Source: a bacterium
GTDB lineage: Bacteria > Bdellovibrionota_C > UBA2361 > RFPC01
DNA length: 44,437 nucleotides
Assembly: GCA_022763385.1 (NCBI GenBank)
Contig: JALEGQ010000164.1
Span: 1 to 44,437 of the forward strand
Direction of reading: 5' to 3'
The notes below the pieces were generated by a model. That model was not told the origin of the DNA. It saw nothing but the letters and a program-made list of their open reading frames with translations, and did no database searches. Of this stretch, positions 33,639-41,289 are shown piece after piece. Position 1 is the first letter of the stretch. Every line of letters begins with the position of its first letter. The translations under genes were made by a program, and so were the position numbers.

Positions 33639-35180
33639 TTACTCCGCTTCCACTCTCCGCTGGTAAGTCACATAGACCCCCTCCTCATACACCTTCTTCC
33701 ATTCGGTGTCTTTTGCGGCGAGAAGCGATGCTAGCGGACGTGATCGTTCGAGAACGATAAAGTCATAGCGCCATTCGGAGAGAGTTTCCTGCCACCTGCC
33801 CCGGAGCATGAAGAGGTCAAAGACCTCTCTGTAGAATGCATTGGGGATCCCCTGTGTGCGGTTATCGACCAGTACTCGAAGATGATCCTTCTTTGCTACC
33901 TTATACGCTCCAAAGCTACACCATCCACCGATCGAGAATGGGGTGAGCACGCGTACGGGTCCTTCCTCTTTTCCCCTCATCTGAGCGAGGTGAGCACACG
34001 TTCGTACCGGGTAGCTGGCAAGGACCTGGTTGGTAAGGTGTGCATTCTCGGGAAACTTCCGCCAAGTTTTCGGAAGGAGGAAAGACAAGGAGCCGAGGAT
34101 CACTACGATGGCGATCACCGAAACCAGTTTCCCCCACCGAGAACCGTTTTGCTCTTGTTGGGGAACGATATCTCTCCACACAAAGGCGAGGGCAATGGCG
34201 AAGAGTCCGAGGTACTTTGCCGAGTTGAGAGCGAGAAGGGTGGTGATGGCAAGGAAGAAGTATCGCCCGATATTCTCCTGTATGCGTGCTCCTGAGAGAC
34301 GTCGCGAGAGGAAGACGAGAACGAGGAGCACCAGTGGGCCGATATAACCACCGATCGCAAATGGAGTCCTCATCTCGGCCACCCGTTTCTTGATCTCCGG
34401 TTGAAGCGAGAGGTAGTCCCAGAGAAGGGCATAGTTCTGAAGAAAGGAGGTGAGACTGTCTGCCCCCTGGGAAAAGAGCCCGTAGGGAGAGATCAGTGCT
34501 GCACCGCAGAGGAGGAGGAATCCATAGAGTGAAGATATTTTTTCCTCACTCGGGAGACCTTTTATAAACCGTATCGACTCGGGGAGAACACGGTAGCCGA
34601 GCCAGAGAAGCGGGAGAAAGATCCAGTAGACGTGCATATTTGCGAGAAGAACGGCACTGACGAGCAGGATAAGGAGCGTCCCCCTCTGACGATACTCGAG
34701 TGCAAGCTGACAGCAGAAGAGCAGAACGAGGGCAACGGACTGTGGGCGGAGCACCCAGGCGGGTTGGAGGAGGAGGTAGATGAGCGCAAAGCCGATGGTA
34801 CCGGCTCTCCAGCCAACCTGTCGCATCAGGGTAAGGGCGAGTAATCCAAAGAAGAGCGCCGAGAGTACTCCGAAGCCGATCGCTAATCCGGAGAATGAGC
34901 TGTAACGAAAGAGCTCAAAGAGGAGGAGCTGGTAGAGCCAGTGATAGTCGTGCCACGAGCCCCGGAGGAGGTTGATAAAATCTTTTCTCGGAGCTTCTCC
35001 GGTGAGAGAGACGTATTCACCACCGAGGAGGTGCCAGCCTAGATCGGGATCGGCCACTGGTACTCCCCAAAACGAGAGCCCGAGGAGAATCGCGGTGAGG
35101 AGCGGAAGAGAGATTTTTACAAGATTGGCCAATGGAAGGCTCTCACGACGGTACGTTCGGCGAGTATAGAGACTTATCAC
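33639..35180 (-). CDS. GT-C-like multi-membrane protein next to pilA
   Basis: About 513 residues from the chosen GTG at 35180; the frame stays open to 35456, but that region overlaps the divergent gene and codes for a low-quality Pro/His-rich stretch. About ten spans are present. The first loop carries PVADPDLGWHLLGGEYV and SWHDYHWLYQL, with Asp and His residues placed as in GT-C type proteins. A soluble C-terminal domain of about 110 residues follows. The function is not known. The position between pilA and the DUF2723 protein suggests a part in surface glycosylation. Confidence 0.7.
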   Translation of the reverse strand: MISLYTRRTYRRESLPLANLVKISLPLLTAILLGLSFWGVPVADPDLGWHLLGGEYVSLTGEAPRKDFINLLRGSWHDYHWLYQLLLFELFRYSSFSGLAIGFGVLSALFFGLLALTLMRQVGWRAGTIGFALIYLLLQPAWVLRPQSVALVLLFCCQLALEYRQRGTLLILLVSAVLLANMHVYWIFLPLLWLGYRVLPESIRFIKGLPSEEKISSLYGFLLLCGAALISPYGLFSQGADSLTSFLQNYALLWDYLSLQPEIKKRVAEMRTPFAIGGYIGPLVLLVLVFLSRRLSGARIQENIGRYFFLAITTLLALNSAKYLGLFAIALAFVWRDIVPQQEQNGSRWGKLVSVIAIVVILGSLSFLLPKTWRKFPENAHLTNQVLASYPVRTCAHLAQMRGKEEGPVRVLTPFSIGGWCSFGAYKVAKKDHLRVLVDNRTQGIPNAFYREVFDLFMLRGRWQETLSEWRYDFIVLERSRPLASLLAAKDTEWKKVYEEGVYVTYQRRVEAE

Positions 35181-35233
35181 CGCTCGTGAAACCTCGTATA
35201 GTCTCTCTGGAATGCTGGGGAGAGTCTCGTGGT

Positions 35234-37222
35234 ATGGGAGCAGATGGTGATTCAAAATTGGGGCGATGGGGAGTGCTCCTCGGTGAGTCGTTACTCCTGG
35301 TCCTCGTAGCGGTAGTACTGCTCCTTCAGACCAGGGATACGAGTCACTGGCGGGATGCTGCTGAGTTTGTGCTCGCGGGGGTGTACCTTGATGTTGCCCA
35401 TCCTCCGGGGTTTGCGACGTATGCGGTTTTTTCGAATCTCGCCACCTTTTTCCCATTTGGCCCCCTCACCTGGAGGATTCACCTCTTCAGTGTGGGAGTC
35501 ACCGTTCTCAGTTTTTTTCTCGCGTACCAGATCTTCCTCCTCCTTCACCCTCAACAAGGAGGGGAGAGTAGCGAGCAGCCTTCGAAGAAGAGCTCGATGA
35601 AGAGGGGAGTGACGTTGTTTGCCTTCTGTTTCGGTGCTCTTCCTCTTTTTTTCTCCCCAGCCTTCCTCCGTCAGGCCACAACGGCAGAGGCCTATCAGCT
35701 CAACGCCCTCTTTGTGCTCCTCTTGCTTCTCTGTGCCCTCTTCTTTGAGCGGACGCGAGATTTTCGCTTTATCTACGGCGCCGCTTTCTGTTTCGGACTC
35801 GGCCTTGGAAACCATCCTGCGTTGCTCTTTATCGGAGTGCCGTGCTTCTTTCTCTATCTTCCAACGCTCGGGATCTCTCGTGCGACTTTTTCGGTTTTCT
35901 TTGGGATGCTCGGTTTTGCCATTATTGTCGCCATCCCGATCCGTGCGCAGAGTGCTCCACCTCTGAACACCGGGGAAGCCGTGACGTTCGAGCGTTTTGT
36001 TCGCCTGGTCACGGATGCCAGAGATCGTCACCTCCGGCCGGATACCTTACACGCGGTTGGTGGGCTCTCCGAAAAAACAGTGAAGCGACAGATCTCGCTC
36101 TCACAGGAGGATGCGCAGAAGATTCTCGATGAGACGGGATGGTTTCTCGCCCCCCTCAGTGTCATTGCGCTCTTGAGTGTGCTCGTATTCGTCTCTTGGC
36201 GTGCGGCGCTCCTCTTCTTTGTTTCCCTTGGTGGAACGCTCTTTTTCTTTCGGGGGTGGCAACCCGATCCCTTTATCCCCGTATTCTTCATCTTCTCGGT
36301 TCTCGGTGGATTTTCGCTCTCGCTCTTGTTCTCGCGCTCCTCCCTGGTTTCACGGGTCTTTCTCTCCTGTGCGCTTCTCTTTCTCTCTCTTCCGGTAGCG
36401 CTCAGAAATTTTCCCGAGCTGAAGAGCCAACGGGGGCACGAATTGCCAGCCCAAACGACAGAACAGCTGCTCACGAGCCTTCCGTATCATGCGGTCTTCG
36501 TCACCGAGAGCTCCTGGTACCTCGCTCGCTATCTCCAACGTGTTGAGGGGGTTCGAACCGACCTCGTACTCGGGTATACTCCACAGCTGCTCTTCCCTGA
36601 CTACTTTCGACCGGCGAGATATCTGATAGAGGGGGTTCCGTACGACTCCTCACATCCTTCCATCCGCGGTCTCAGTGATATTCGAGAGCCGAGCATCGGA
36701 GCTTATGTTGAGTTTTTGAACCGGACGTCTCAAGAGATCTCCGTCTTTGTTGAGCCAACGTTGGTGACGAATAGCGTTCTTGCTCGTGCGAGTGCTCTGA
36801 CCGAAGCGGGAGTGCTTCGGGTCGGGCCGCCCGCTTTAGAACAGGGTTTTCCGGAAGGTGTGCTCACACTTGGAGAAGAGATTCAGCAGCTCCCCCCCTC
36901 CTTTCTCCGAAAAGATGCCGCGCACCTCCTTGAGACGAGGGCTCTCCCGCTTGCTGATATCCTTTTTTTGCAGAACGGGAACGGTTTTCAGAGCATCTAT
37001 GGAATACGGAAGGTGTGCGGGCATCCGCGAACTCGTATCTGTTCGTATGAGACTCATCTCAAAACGGTGCAGTACGCCCTCCAGGATGGAAACCTCCGGC
37101 AGGCCCGTTTTCTCCTCGATGAGCTTCGAGAGACGAGGAGAGAAAAGCCGATCGGGAGGAAGGTGCGGCAGATCCTTCGGAGTCAAGAGATCGCCCAGAG
37201 AGAAAACGCTTCGTTGGATTAG
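35234..37222 (+). CDS. DUF2723/TMEM260-like membrane O-mannosyltransferase-like protein
   Basis: A 662-residue protein with about eleven spans and a soluble C-terminal part. HWRDAAEFVLAGVYLDVAHP and the following PPGFATY match the DUF2723 signature (acidic catalytic-like residue and His-Pro-Pro-Gly). FLRQATTAEAYQLNALF and GNHPALLF are also typical. Its eukaryotic relative TMEM260 is a protein O-mannosyltransferase. The ATG at 35234 was chosen because GGGGAG lies nine bases upstream; the frame is open to 35132. It precedes the PilG-like TPR gene on the same strand. Confidence 0.83.
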   Translation: MGADGDSKLGRWGVLLGESLLLVLVAVVLLLQTRDTSHWRDAAEFVLAGVYLDVAHPPGFATYAVFSNLATFFPFGPLTWRIHLFSVGVTVLSFFLAYQIFLLLHPQQGGESSEQPSKKSSMKRGVTLFAFCFGALPLFFSPAFLRQATTAEAYQLNALFVLLLLLCALFFERTRDFRFIYGAAFCFGLGLGNHPALLFIGVPCFFLYLPTLGISRATFSVFFGMLGFAIIVAIPIRAQSAPPLNTGEAVTFERFVRLVTDARDRHLRPDTLHAVGGLSEKTVKRQISLSQEDAQKILDETGWFLAPLSVIALLSVLVFVSWRAALLFFVSLGGTLFFFRGWQPDPFIPVFFIFSVLGGFSLSLLFSRSSLVSRVFLSCALLFLSLPVALRNFPELKSQRGHELPAQTTEQLLTSLPYHAVFVTESSWYLARYLQRVEGVRTDLVLGYTPQLLFPDYFRPARYLIEGVPYDSSHPSIRGLSDIREPSIGAYVEFLNRTSQEISVFVEPTLVTNSVLARASALTEAGVLRVGPPALEQGFPEGVLTLGEEIQQLPPSFLRKDAAHLLETRALPLADILFLQNGNGFQSIYGIRKVCGHPRTRICSYETHLKTVQYALQDGNLRQARFLLDELRETRREKPIGRKVRQILRSQEIAQRENASLD

Positions 37223-37235
37223 AGCGTTCACCACA

Positions 37236-37259
37236 ATCAAACACTCGCACGTGTTTGAT
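37236..37259 (+). repeat. 9-bp perfect inverted repeat before the TPR gene
   Basis: ATCAAACAC (37236-37244) pairs with GTGTTTGAT (37251-37259) around TCGCAC, ending 22 bases before the next start codon. There is no T run, so it may be an operator or a leader hairpin rather than a terminator. Confidence 0.5.
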
Positions 37260-37281
37260 GTAGAGGATCGCGATAGGTGAT

Positions 37282-38157
37282 ATGATACGTTTTGTTTTTC
37301 TGCTTACTGCTCTCGTTGGTATTCTCGGGTACTCCCTGGTCGCCGTGGACGAGAAGGCTCAAGCAGTAGAGCAGCAGATCTCGCAGAGTGATGCTCGTGA
37401 AGTGCTCTACCTTCCGGATGGAACGGGGCTGGAGCTCCTGAGCTTCGGCTACAAAAATGTCCTCAGCAACTACCTCTGGTTTAAAACGGTAAGCTACTTT
37501 GGAAAACACTATCGGTCTGATAGGAATTTTCAGTGGCTCCAGCACATGTGCAACCTCATCACCGATCTGAATCCGTACGCAGAACATGTCTTTACCTTCT
37601 GCGGTACGATGCTTGCTTGGGAAGTGGAAGCCCCGCAGGCAGCCTATGATATCTATACGAAGGCGATCGAGAGCTCTCCGGAACAGTGGAACTACTATTA
37701 CCTGCGAGGGTTTACCTCGATGTACTTTTTGGAAGACTCGATCTCTGCAGAGAGAGATCTTCAAAAAGCGTCTGAGTTTCCCGATGTTCCGGCCTTTGTC
37801 GTCCGTCTTGCGGCCTCAAAGATGTTGCTCTCAGATCCTCGACAAGCTCAGGTATTTCTCTCTGAGATGATTCGCGAGACCCGTGATGAGCATCAGCGGG
37901 CGGCGCTGATTGATAAGCTCAAGGAAGTAACCCTTGAAGTTCAGTTCCAAGAGATAGAGCGGCGTATCGAGTTCTTTGCGGAACAGCAGGGACGTCCTCC
38001 GAGCGGGATCGATGAGCTTCAGGAGTATGGCCTGATTTCGAATCAGAGAGAGGTCACCGATCCGTACGGGGGAAGATTCTATATTGACCAAGAGAGTGGG
38101 GAGGTTCGAACCACCTCAAAAAAGAAGCGGAAGAAGAAAGATGAGCGAACACAATAG
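37282..38157 (+). CDS. TPR protein, PilG-like
   Basis: A 291-residue protein with a single N-terminal hydrophobic anchor (FVFLLTALVGILGYSLVAV) and a periplasmic or exposed region with TPR-like helices (for example AAYDIYTKAIESSPEQWNYY). A conserved-looking FGYKNVLSNYLWFKTVSYFG patch is also present. The C-terminus is a Lys/Arg-rich tail. It overlaps the following ABC ATPase gene by 17 bases. In Myxococcus the pilA gene is followed by pilG, pilH and pilI, which encode a protein plus an ABC transporter needed for pilus function. This set has the same order, so a PilG-like role is inferred. Confidence 0.7.
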   Translation: MIRFVFLLTALVGILGYSLVAVDEKAQAVEQQISQSDAREVLYLPDGTGLELLSFGYKNVLSNYLWFKTVSYFGKHYRSDRNFQWLQHMCNLITDLNPYAEHVFTFCGTMLAWEVEAPQAAYDIYTKAIESSPEQWNYYYLRGFTSMYFLEDSISAERDLQKASEFPDVPAFVVRLAASKMLLSDPRQAQVFLSEMIRETRDEHQRAALIDKLKEVTLEVQFQEIERRIEFFAEQQGRPPSGIDELQEYGLISNQREVTDPYGGRFYIDQESGEVRTTSKKKRKKKDERTQ

Positions 38158-39112
38158 GAATGCCCTTGAGGTATCAGGCCTCTCCTATCGATATCGTGGG
38201 AATTGGCTTCAGGATAGTGGTCTTATCTTGAATGATGTCTCGTTCTCTGTGCGGGAGGGAGAGTCCTTCGGCTTTCTTGGGCACAACGGAGCTGGAAAAA
38301 CCACCACGATAAAGGCGATTCTCGGCCTCACACGCCCAACGACAGGTTCTATCACCCTTTTCGGACGGGATAATCGAGACCCCGATGTTCGAAAGCTTAT
38401 CGGGTATGTTCCAGAGCAGCCCTATTTTTATGATCACCTCACGGTTCGCGAAACGGTGACCCTTTTTGCTCATCTCGCTGGCGTTCCTCAGGACCAGGTG
38501 AGCTCGTCGGTTACTACGGCACTGGATGCCGTACACCTTCTTCCCCGTGGGAAATCACCCCTTCGCTCTCTCTCGAAAGGACTTACCCAGCGTGTTGCGA
38601 TGGCACAAGCGATCGTTGGTGATCCCAAGCTCCTTATTCTCGATGAGCCCTTCTCTGGGCTAGACCCTCTCGGGCGAAAAGAGTTTAAAGACCTCTTCTT
38701 TGAGCTCCGACAACGAGAGAAAACCCTCGTGATCTCGTCACACATCCTAGAGGATATTGAGTTTCTCTGTTCTCGAGCCTCCATCATGGTGAGAGGGGAG
38801 ATTCGTGCCCTCCTCGACCTCTCTCAGCTCCACGATAATGTTGATCGATGCTATGAGATTACGGTTGAGCAGAGTTCTGGAGATGAAGCATTTCGTCGTC
38901 TCTGTGAGCAACGGTTTGGTGGAGTAGGTGAGAGCACCTTTCGGTGTTCAACGCAGGGAAGTTCGTGTCGGTATGAATTCTCGGAGAGATCGCATGCAGA
39001 AGAGGCACTGGCACTTGCCCTTCAGGAGCAGATCTCCATCTCGCTGTACCGGGCCTCCCACGGCAGTCTGGAAGATCTTTTTGTAAAACTCGTACAGGAG
39101 AAAGCATCATGA
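38141..39112 (+). CDS. ABC transporter ATP-binding protein, PilH-like
   Basis: About 323 residues from the internal ATG at 38141 (MSEHNRNALEVSGLSYRY); the frame is open further upstream inside the TPR gene. Walker A is GHNGAGKTT, the signature is LSKGL, Walker B is LLILDEPFSGLDP and the switch His is in VISSHI. A C-terminal extension of about 90 residues is typical of ATPases that pair with ABC-2 permeases. The stop overlaps the permease start (ATGA). By order and content it corresponds to Myxococcus PilH. Confidence 0.88.
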   Translation: MSEHNRNALEVSGLSYRYRGNWLQDSGLILNDVSFSVREGESFGFLGHNGAGKTTTIKAILGLTRPTTGSITLFGRDNRDPDVRKLIGYVPEQPYFYDHLTVRETVTLFAHLAGVPQDQVSSSVTTALDAVHLLPRGKSPLRSLSKGLTQRVAMAQAIVGDPKLLILDEPFSGLDPLGRKEFKDLFFELRQREKTLVISSHILEDIEFLCSRASIMVRGEIRALLDLSQLHDNVDRCYEITVEQSSGDEAFRRLCEQRFGGVGESTFRCSTQGSSCRYEFSERSHAEEALALALQEQISISLYRASHGSLEDLFVKLVQEKAS

Positions 39113-39894
39113 CTGAGAGTTTTCGGCGGGTAAGAGCCATCTCCAAGTCGACGTTTCGAGAATCCATCAGGAGCAAGGTTCTCTATGCGGTTGTCCTCTT
39201 TGCCGTCCTTGTTATCGCGGTTTCTGGAATATTTGGGAGCGTAACGATCGGTGATCAGGTGCGGGTGATGAAGGATTTTGGACTCTTCTCACTTTCGCTT
39301 TTCTCCGTGCTCTACTGCGTTATTAGTGGTTCGACCCTGCTCCATAAAGAGCTTGCAAAGAAGACGATTCTCACCATCCTTGCTCGACCAGTGCGTCGGT
39401 GGGAGTTTCTGGCCGGGAAGTTCTTCGGCATGTTCTTTACGGCAGTGGTGCTCCTTCTCCTGATGGCAACCGGATTGAGCATATTTTTGTATCTCTTTGA
39501 AGGAAGCTTCGATCAACGAATGTTGCTTGCCTACTATCATATCGGATTGGAGCTCCTTATCGTCTGTGCCGCGGTGATCTTTTTCTCTTCGATCGTGGTA
39601 ACCCCGATGTTGATCGGACTTTTTTCGTTTGGGATTTTTCTGGCGGGTCGATCACTTGATCTCCTGCTCTACTTCCTTGATGAGGAGATCGTCGTTGGCT
39701 TCGGTGCCACGGTGATTCAAGCGATGTACTGGTCTCTTCCCCACCTGAACTCTATTCATGTGAGCGACGCTCTTGTCTATGATGTTCCGCTCTCAGAGCT
39801 TCATACGGTGTGGGGGACGGTCTATTCGGTAACGTATTCTCTTTTTCTCTTCCTCATAGCGCAGAAGTTATTTCAACGAAGGGAGGTCTCGTAG
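39109..39894 (+). CDS. ABC-2 type transporter permease, PilI-like
   Basis: A 261-residue protein with six membrane spans. The N-terminal RAISKSTFRESIRSKVLYAV and the middle HKELAKKTILTILARPVRRW match ABC-2 permeases with the FRDSI-type start. It overlaps the ATPase gene by four bases and should form one transporter with it. By order it matches PilI. The substrate is unknown even in relatives; pilus assembly or export of an accessory factor are possibilities. Confidence 0.85.
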   Translation: MTESFRRVRAISKSTFRESIRSKVLYAVVLFAVLVIAVSGIFGSVTIGDQVRVMKDFGLFSLSLFSVLYCVISGSTLLHKELAKKTILTILARPVRRWEFLAGKFFGMFFTAVVLLLLMATGLSIFLYLFEGSFDQRMLLAYYHIGLELLIVCAAVIFFSSIVVTPMLIGLFSFGIFLAGRSLDLLLYFLDEEIVVGFGATVIQAMYWSLPHLNSIHVSDALVYDVPLSELHTVWGTVYSVTYSLFLFLIAQKLFQRREVS

Positions 39895-39972
39895 GGAGAG
39901 TTTTCTCCTTTGCTTCTCTTCAAAAGAGGGGCTATTCTTGCTCGTACATCGTTCTATGACAAAGGTTCATCT

Positions 39973-41037
39973 GTGAATAAATCTTCGAGAGATTTCCTCA
40001 ATAAGCTTCTCAAAACACCATCTCCAACCGGGTTCGAAGTGCCGATCCAGCGGGTGGTGAGGAACTATATGAAGGATTACGCCGATACCATCGAGAGTGA
40101 TGTTCACGGGAACCTTATCGTTGGTATCAATACGAAGGCGAAGCGTCGCCTGATGTATGCGGGACACTGTGACCAGATCGGTTTCATGGTGCGACACATT
40201 GATAGTCACGGCTGTGTTTATGTGGATCCACTGGGAGGGATAGATGCCACCGTTGTCCCGGGGAGTCGAGCAACCATACACACCGACAAGGGACCAATTC
40301 ACGGCGTTTTCGGTCGCAAGCCCATCCACCTTCAGAGTGCAGAAGAGCGCTCTCGTCCAAAGTACGAACTTCAGAAGTGTTGGATCGATATCGGTGCAAA
40401 AGATGAGGCGGAGGCCAAGAAGCTCGTCAAGATCGGTGCTCCGGTGACCTATGCCCTTGATGTCCTTGAGCTTCAGAACGGGATGATCTCTGCCCCCGGT
40501 CTTGATGACAAGGTGGGGCTCTTTATCGTGATGGAGGCGCTCCGCCTCTGTGCGCGGTCAAAGCTCTCTGTTGCCGTGTACTCGGTGAGCACTGTCCAGG
40601 AAGAGGTTGGCCTGCGTGGGGCGACCACTGCGGCCTACGGGGTTGACCCTGATGTGGGTATCGCCGTGGATGTGACCTTTTCTTCTGATAACCCAGGGGC
40701 GAGCTCGACGAAATCGTCCCCGTGTGAACTTGGAAAGGGACCTGGGCTGTACAGTGGCCCGAATATCAACCCGAAGGTAGAGCAGATGCTTCAAAAAGTG
40801 GCCAAGGGAAAGAAGATACCAACCCAGCCCCTTCCCTCGTCTCGACTCCTTGGGAACGACACGAGAGCCCTTCAGGCCACTCGCGCAGGGGTGGCTGCTG
40901 GCTGCCTCGGAATTCCGAACCGATACATGCATACGCCGGTAGAAGTGTGTAGTCTAAAAGACCTGGAGAACTCAGCAAAGTTGCTCGCTGAGTTCGCAAA
41001 GCAGCTTGGAGAGAGAACGAGCTTTATTTCAAAGTAG
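39973..41037 (+). CDS. M42 family metallo-aminopeptidase
   Basis: About 354 residues from GTG 39973, which has AAAGG seven bases upstream; a TTG at 39910 is less likely. The M42 metal and catalytic residues are visible: GHCDQIGFMV, SAPGLDDKVG, QEEVGLRGA, the Asp of VDVTFSSDNPG and the His of RYMHTPVEV. These cytoplasmic dodecameric enzymes remove N-terminal residues from peptides. The canonical GH-x-DEIG appears as GHCDQIG. It has no evident link with the pilus genes upstream. Confidence 0.92.
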   Translation: MNKSSRDFLNKLLKTPSPTGFEVPIQRVVRNYMKDYADTIESDVHGNLIVGINTKAKRRLMYAGHCDQIGFMVRHIDSHGCVYVDPLGGIDATVVPGSRATIHTDKGPIHGVFGRKPIHLQSAEERSRPKYELQKCWIDIGAKDEAEAKKLVKIGAPVTYALDVLELQNGMISAPGLDDKVGLFIVMEALRLCARSKLSVAVYSVSTVQEEVGLRGATTAAYGVDPDVGIAVDVTFSSDNPGASSTKSSPCELGKGPGLYSGPNINPKVEQMLQKVAKGKKIPTQPLPSSRLLGNDTRALQATRAGVAAGCLGIPNRYMHTPVEVCSLKDLENSAKLLAEFAKQLGERTSFISK

Positions 41038-41067
41038 CGGTTAGATATCGAGAAGAGAGAGTTTCTC

Positions 41068-41271
41068 ATGAGAGAACGGTTTCGCCTGTTGCCTTCCAAA
41101 GAGGAGAGAGAGGAGAAGGATGCCTCCAGAAGGTGTGCTGGCGCGAATCTGGTGGAGTACTCACTGCTGGCTCTTCTCATTGCGGTCGCATGTATTATTG
41201 GGGTTCAGGTGTTGGGAGAGCAGGTCTCTGTTCGATTTTCCACGATCGCAAGTGGCTTCCAGGATTCTTAA
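41068..41271 (+). CDS. flp: Flp-type (type IVb) pilin
   Basis: A 67-residue prepilin. A charged leader of 25 residues ends in Gly, followed by ANLVEYSLLALLIAVACIIG, in which Glu and Tyr at mature positions 5 and 6 are the Flp hallmark. The mature part is about 42 residues, typical for Flp. No tad assembly genes lie in the window, so it must use machinery elsewhere or be an orphan. It lies 30 bases after the aminopeptidase gene and 18 bases before the next gene. Confidence 0.82.
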   Translation: MRERFRLLPSKEEREEKDASRRCAGANLVEYSLLALLIAVACIIGVQVLGEQVSVRFSTIASGFQDS

Positions 41272-41289
41272 TGGAGCTCCCCCCTTCCT

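Noticed and set aside
35181..35456. N-terminal extension of the 33.6-35.2 kb membrane protein
   Set aside because: The added residues are Pro/His/Gln-rich, overlap the start of the divergent DUF2723 gene and precede a plausible GTG start at 35180.
35291..36031. 246-codon open frame antisense to the DUF2723 gene
   Set aside because: The translation is a charged, repetitive Lys/Glu/Arg string opposite a membrane protein, as expected for a shadow frame.
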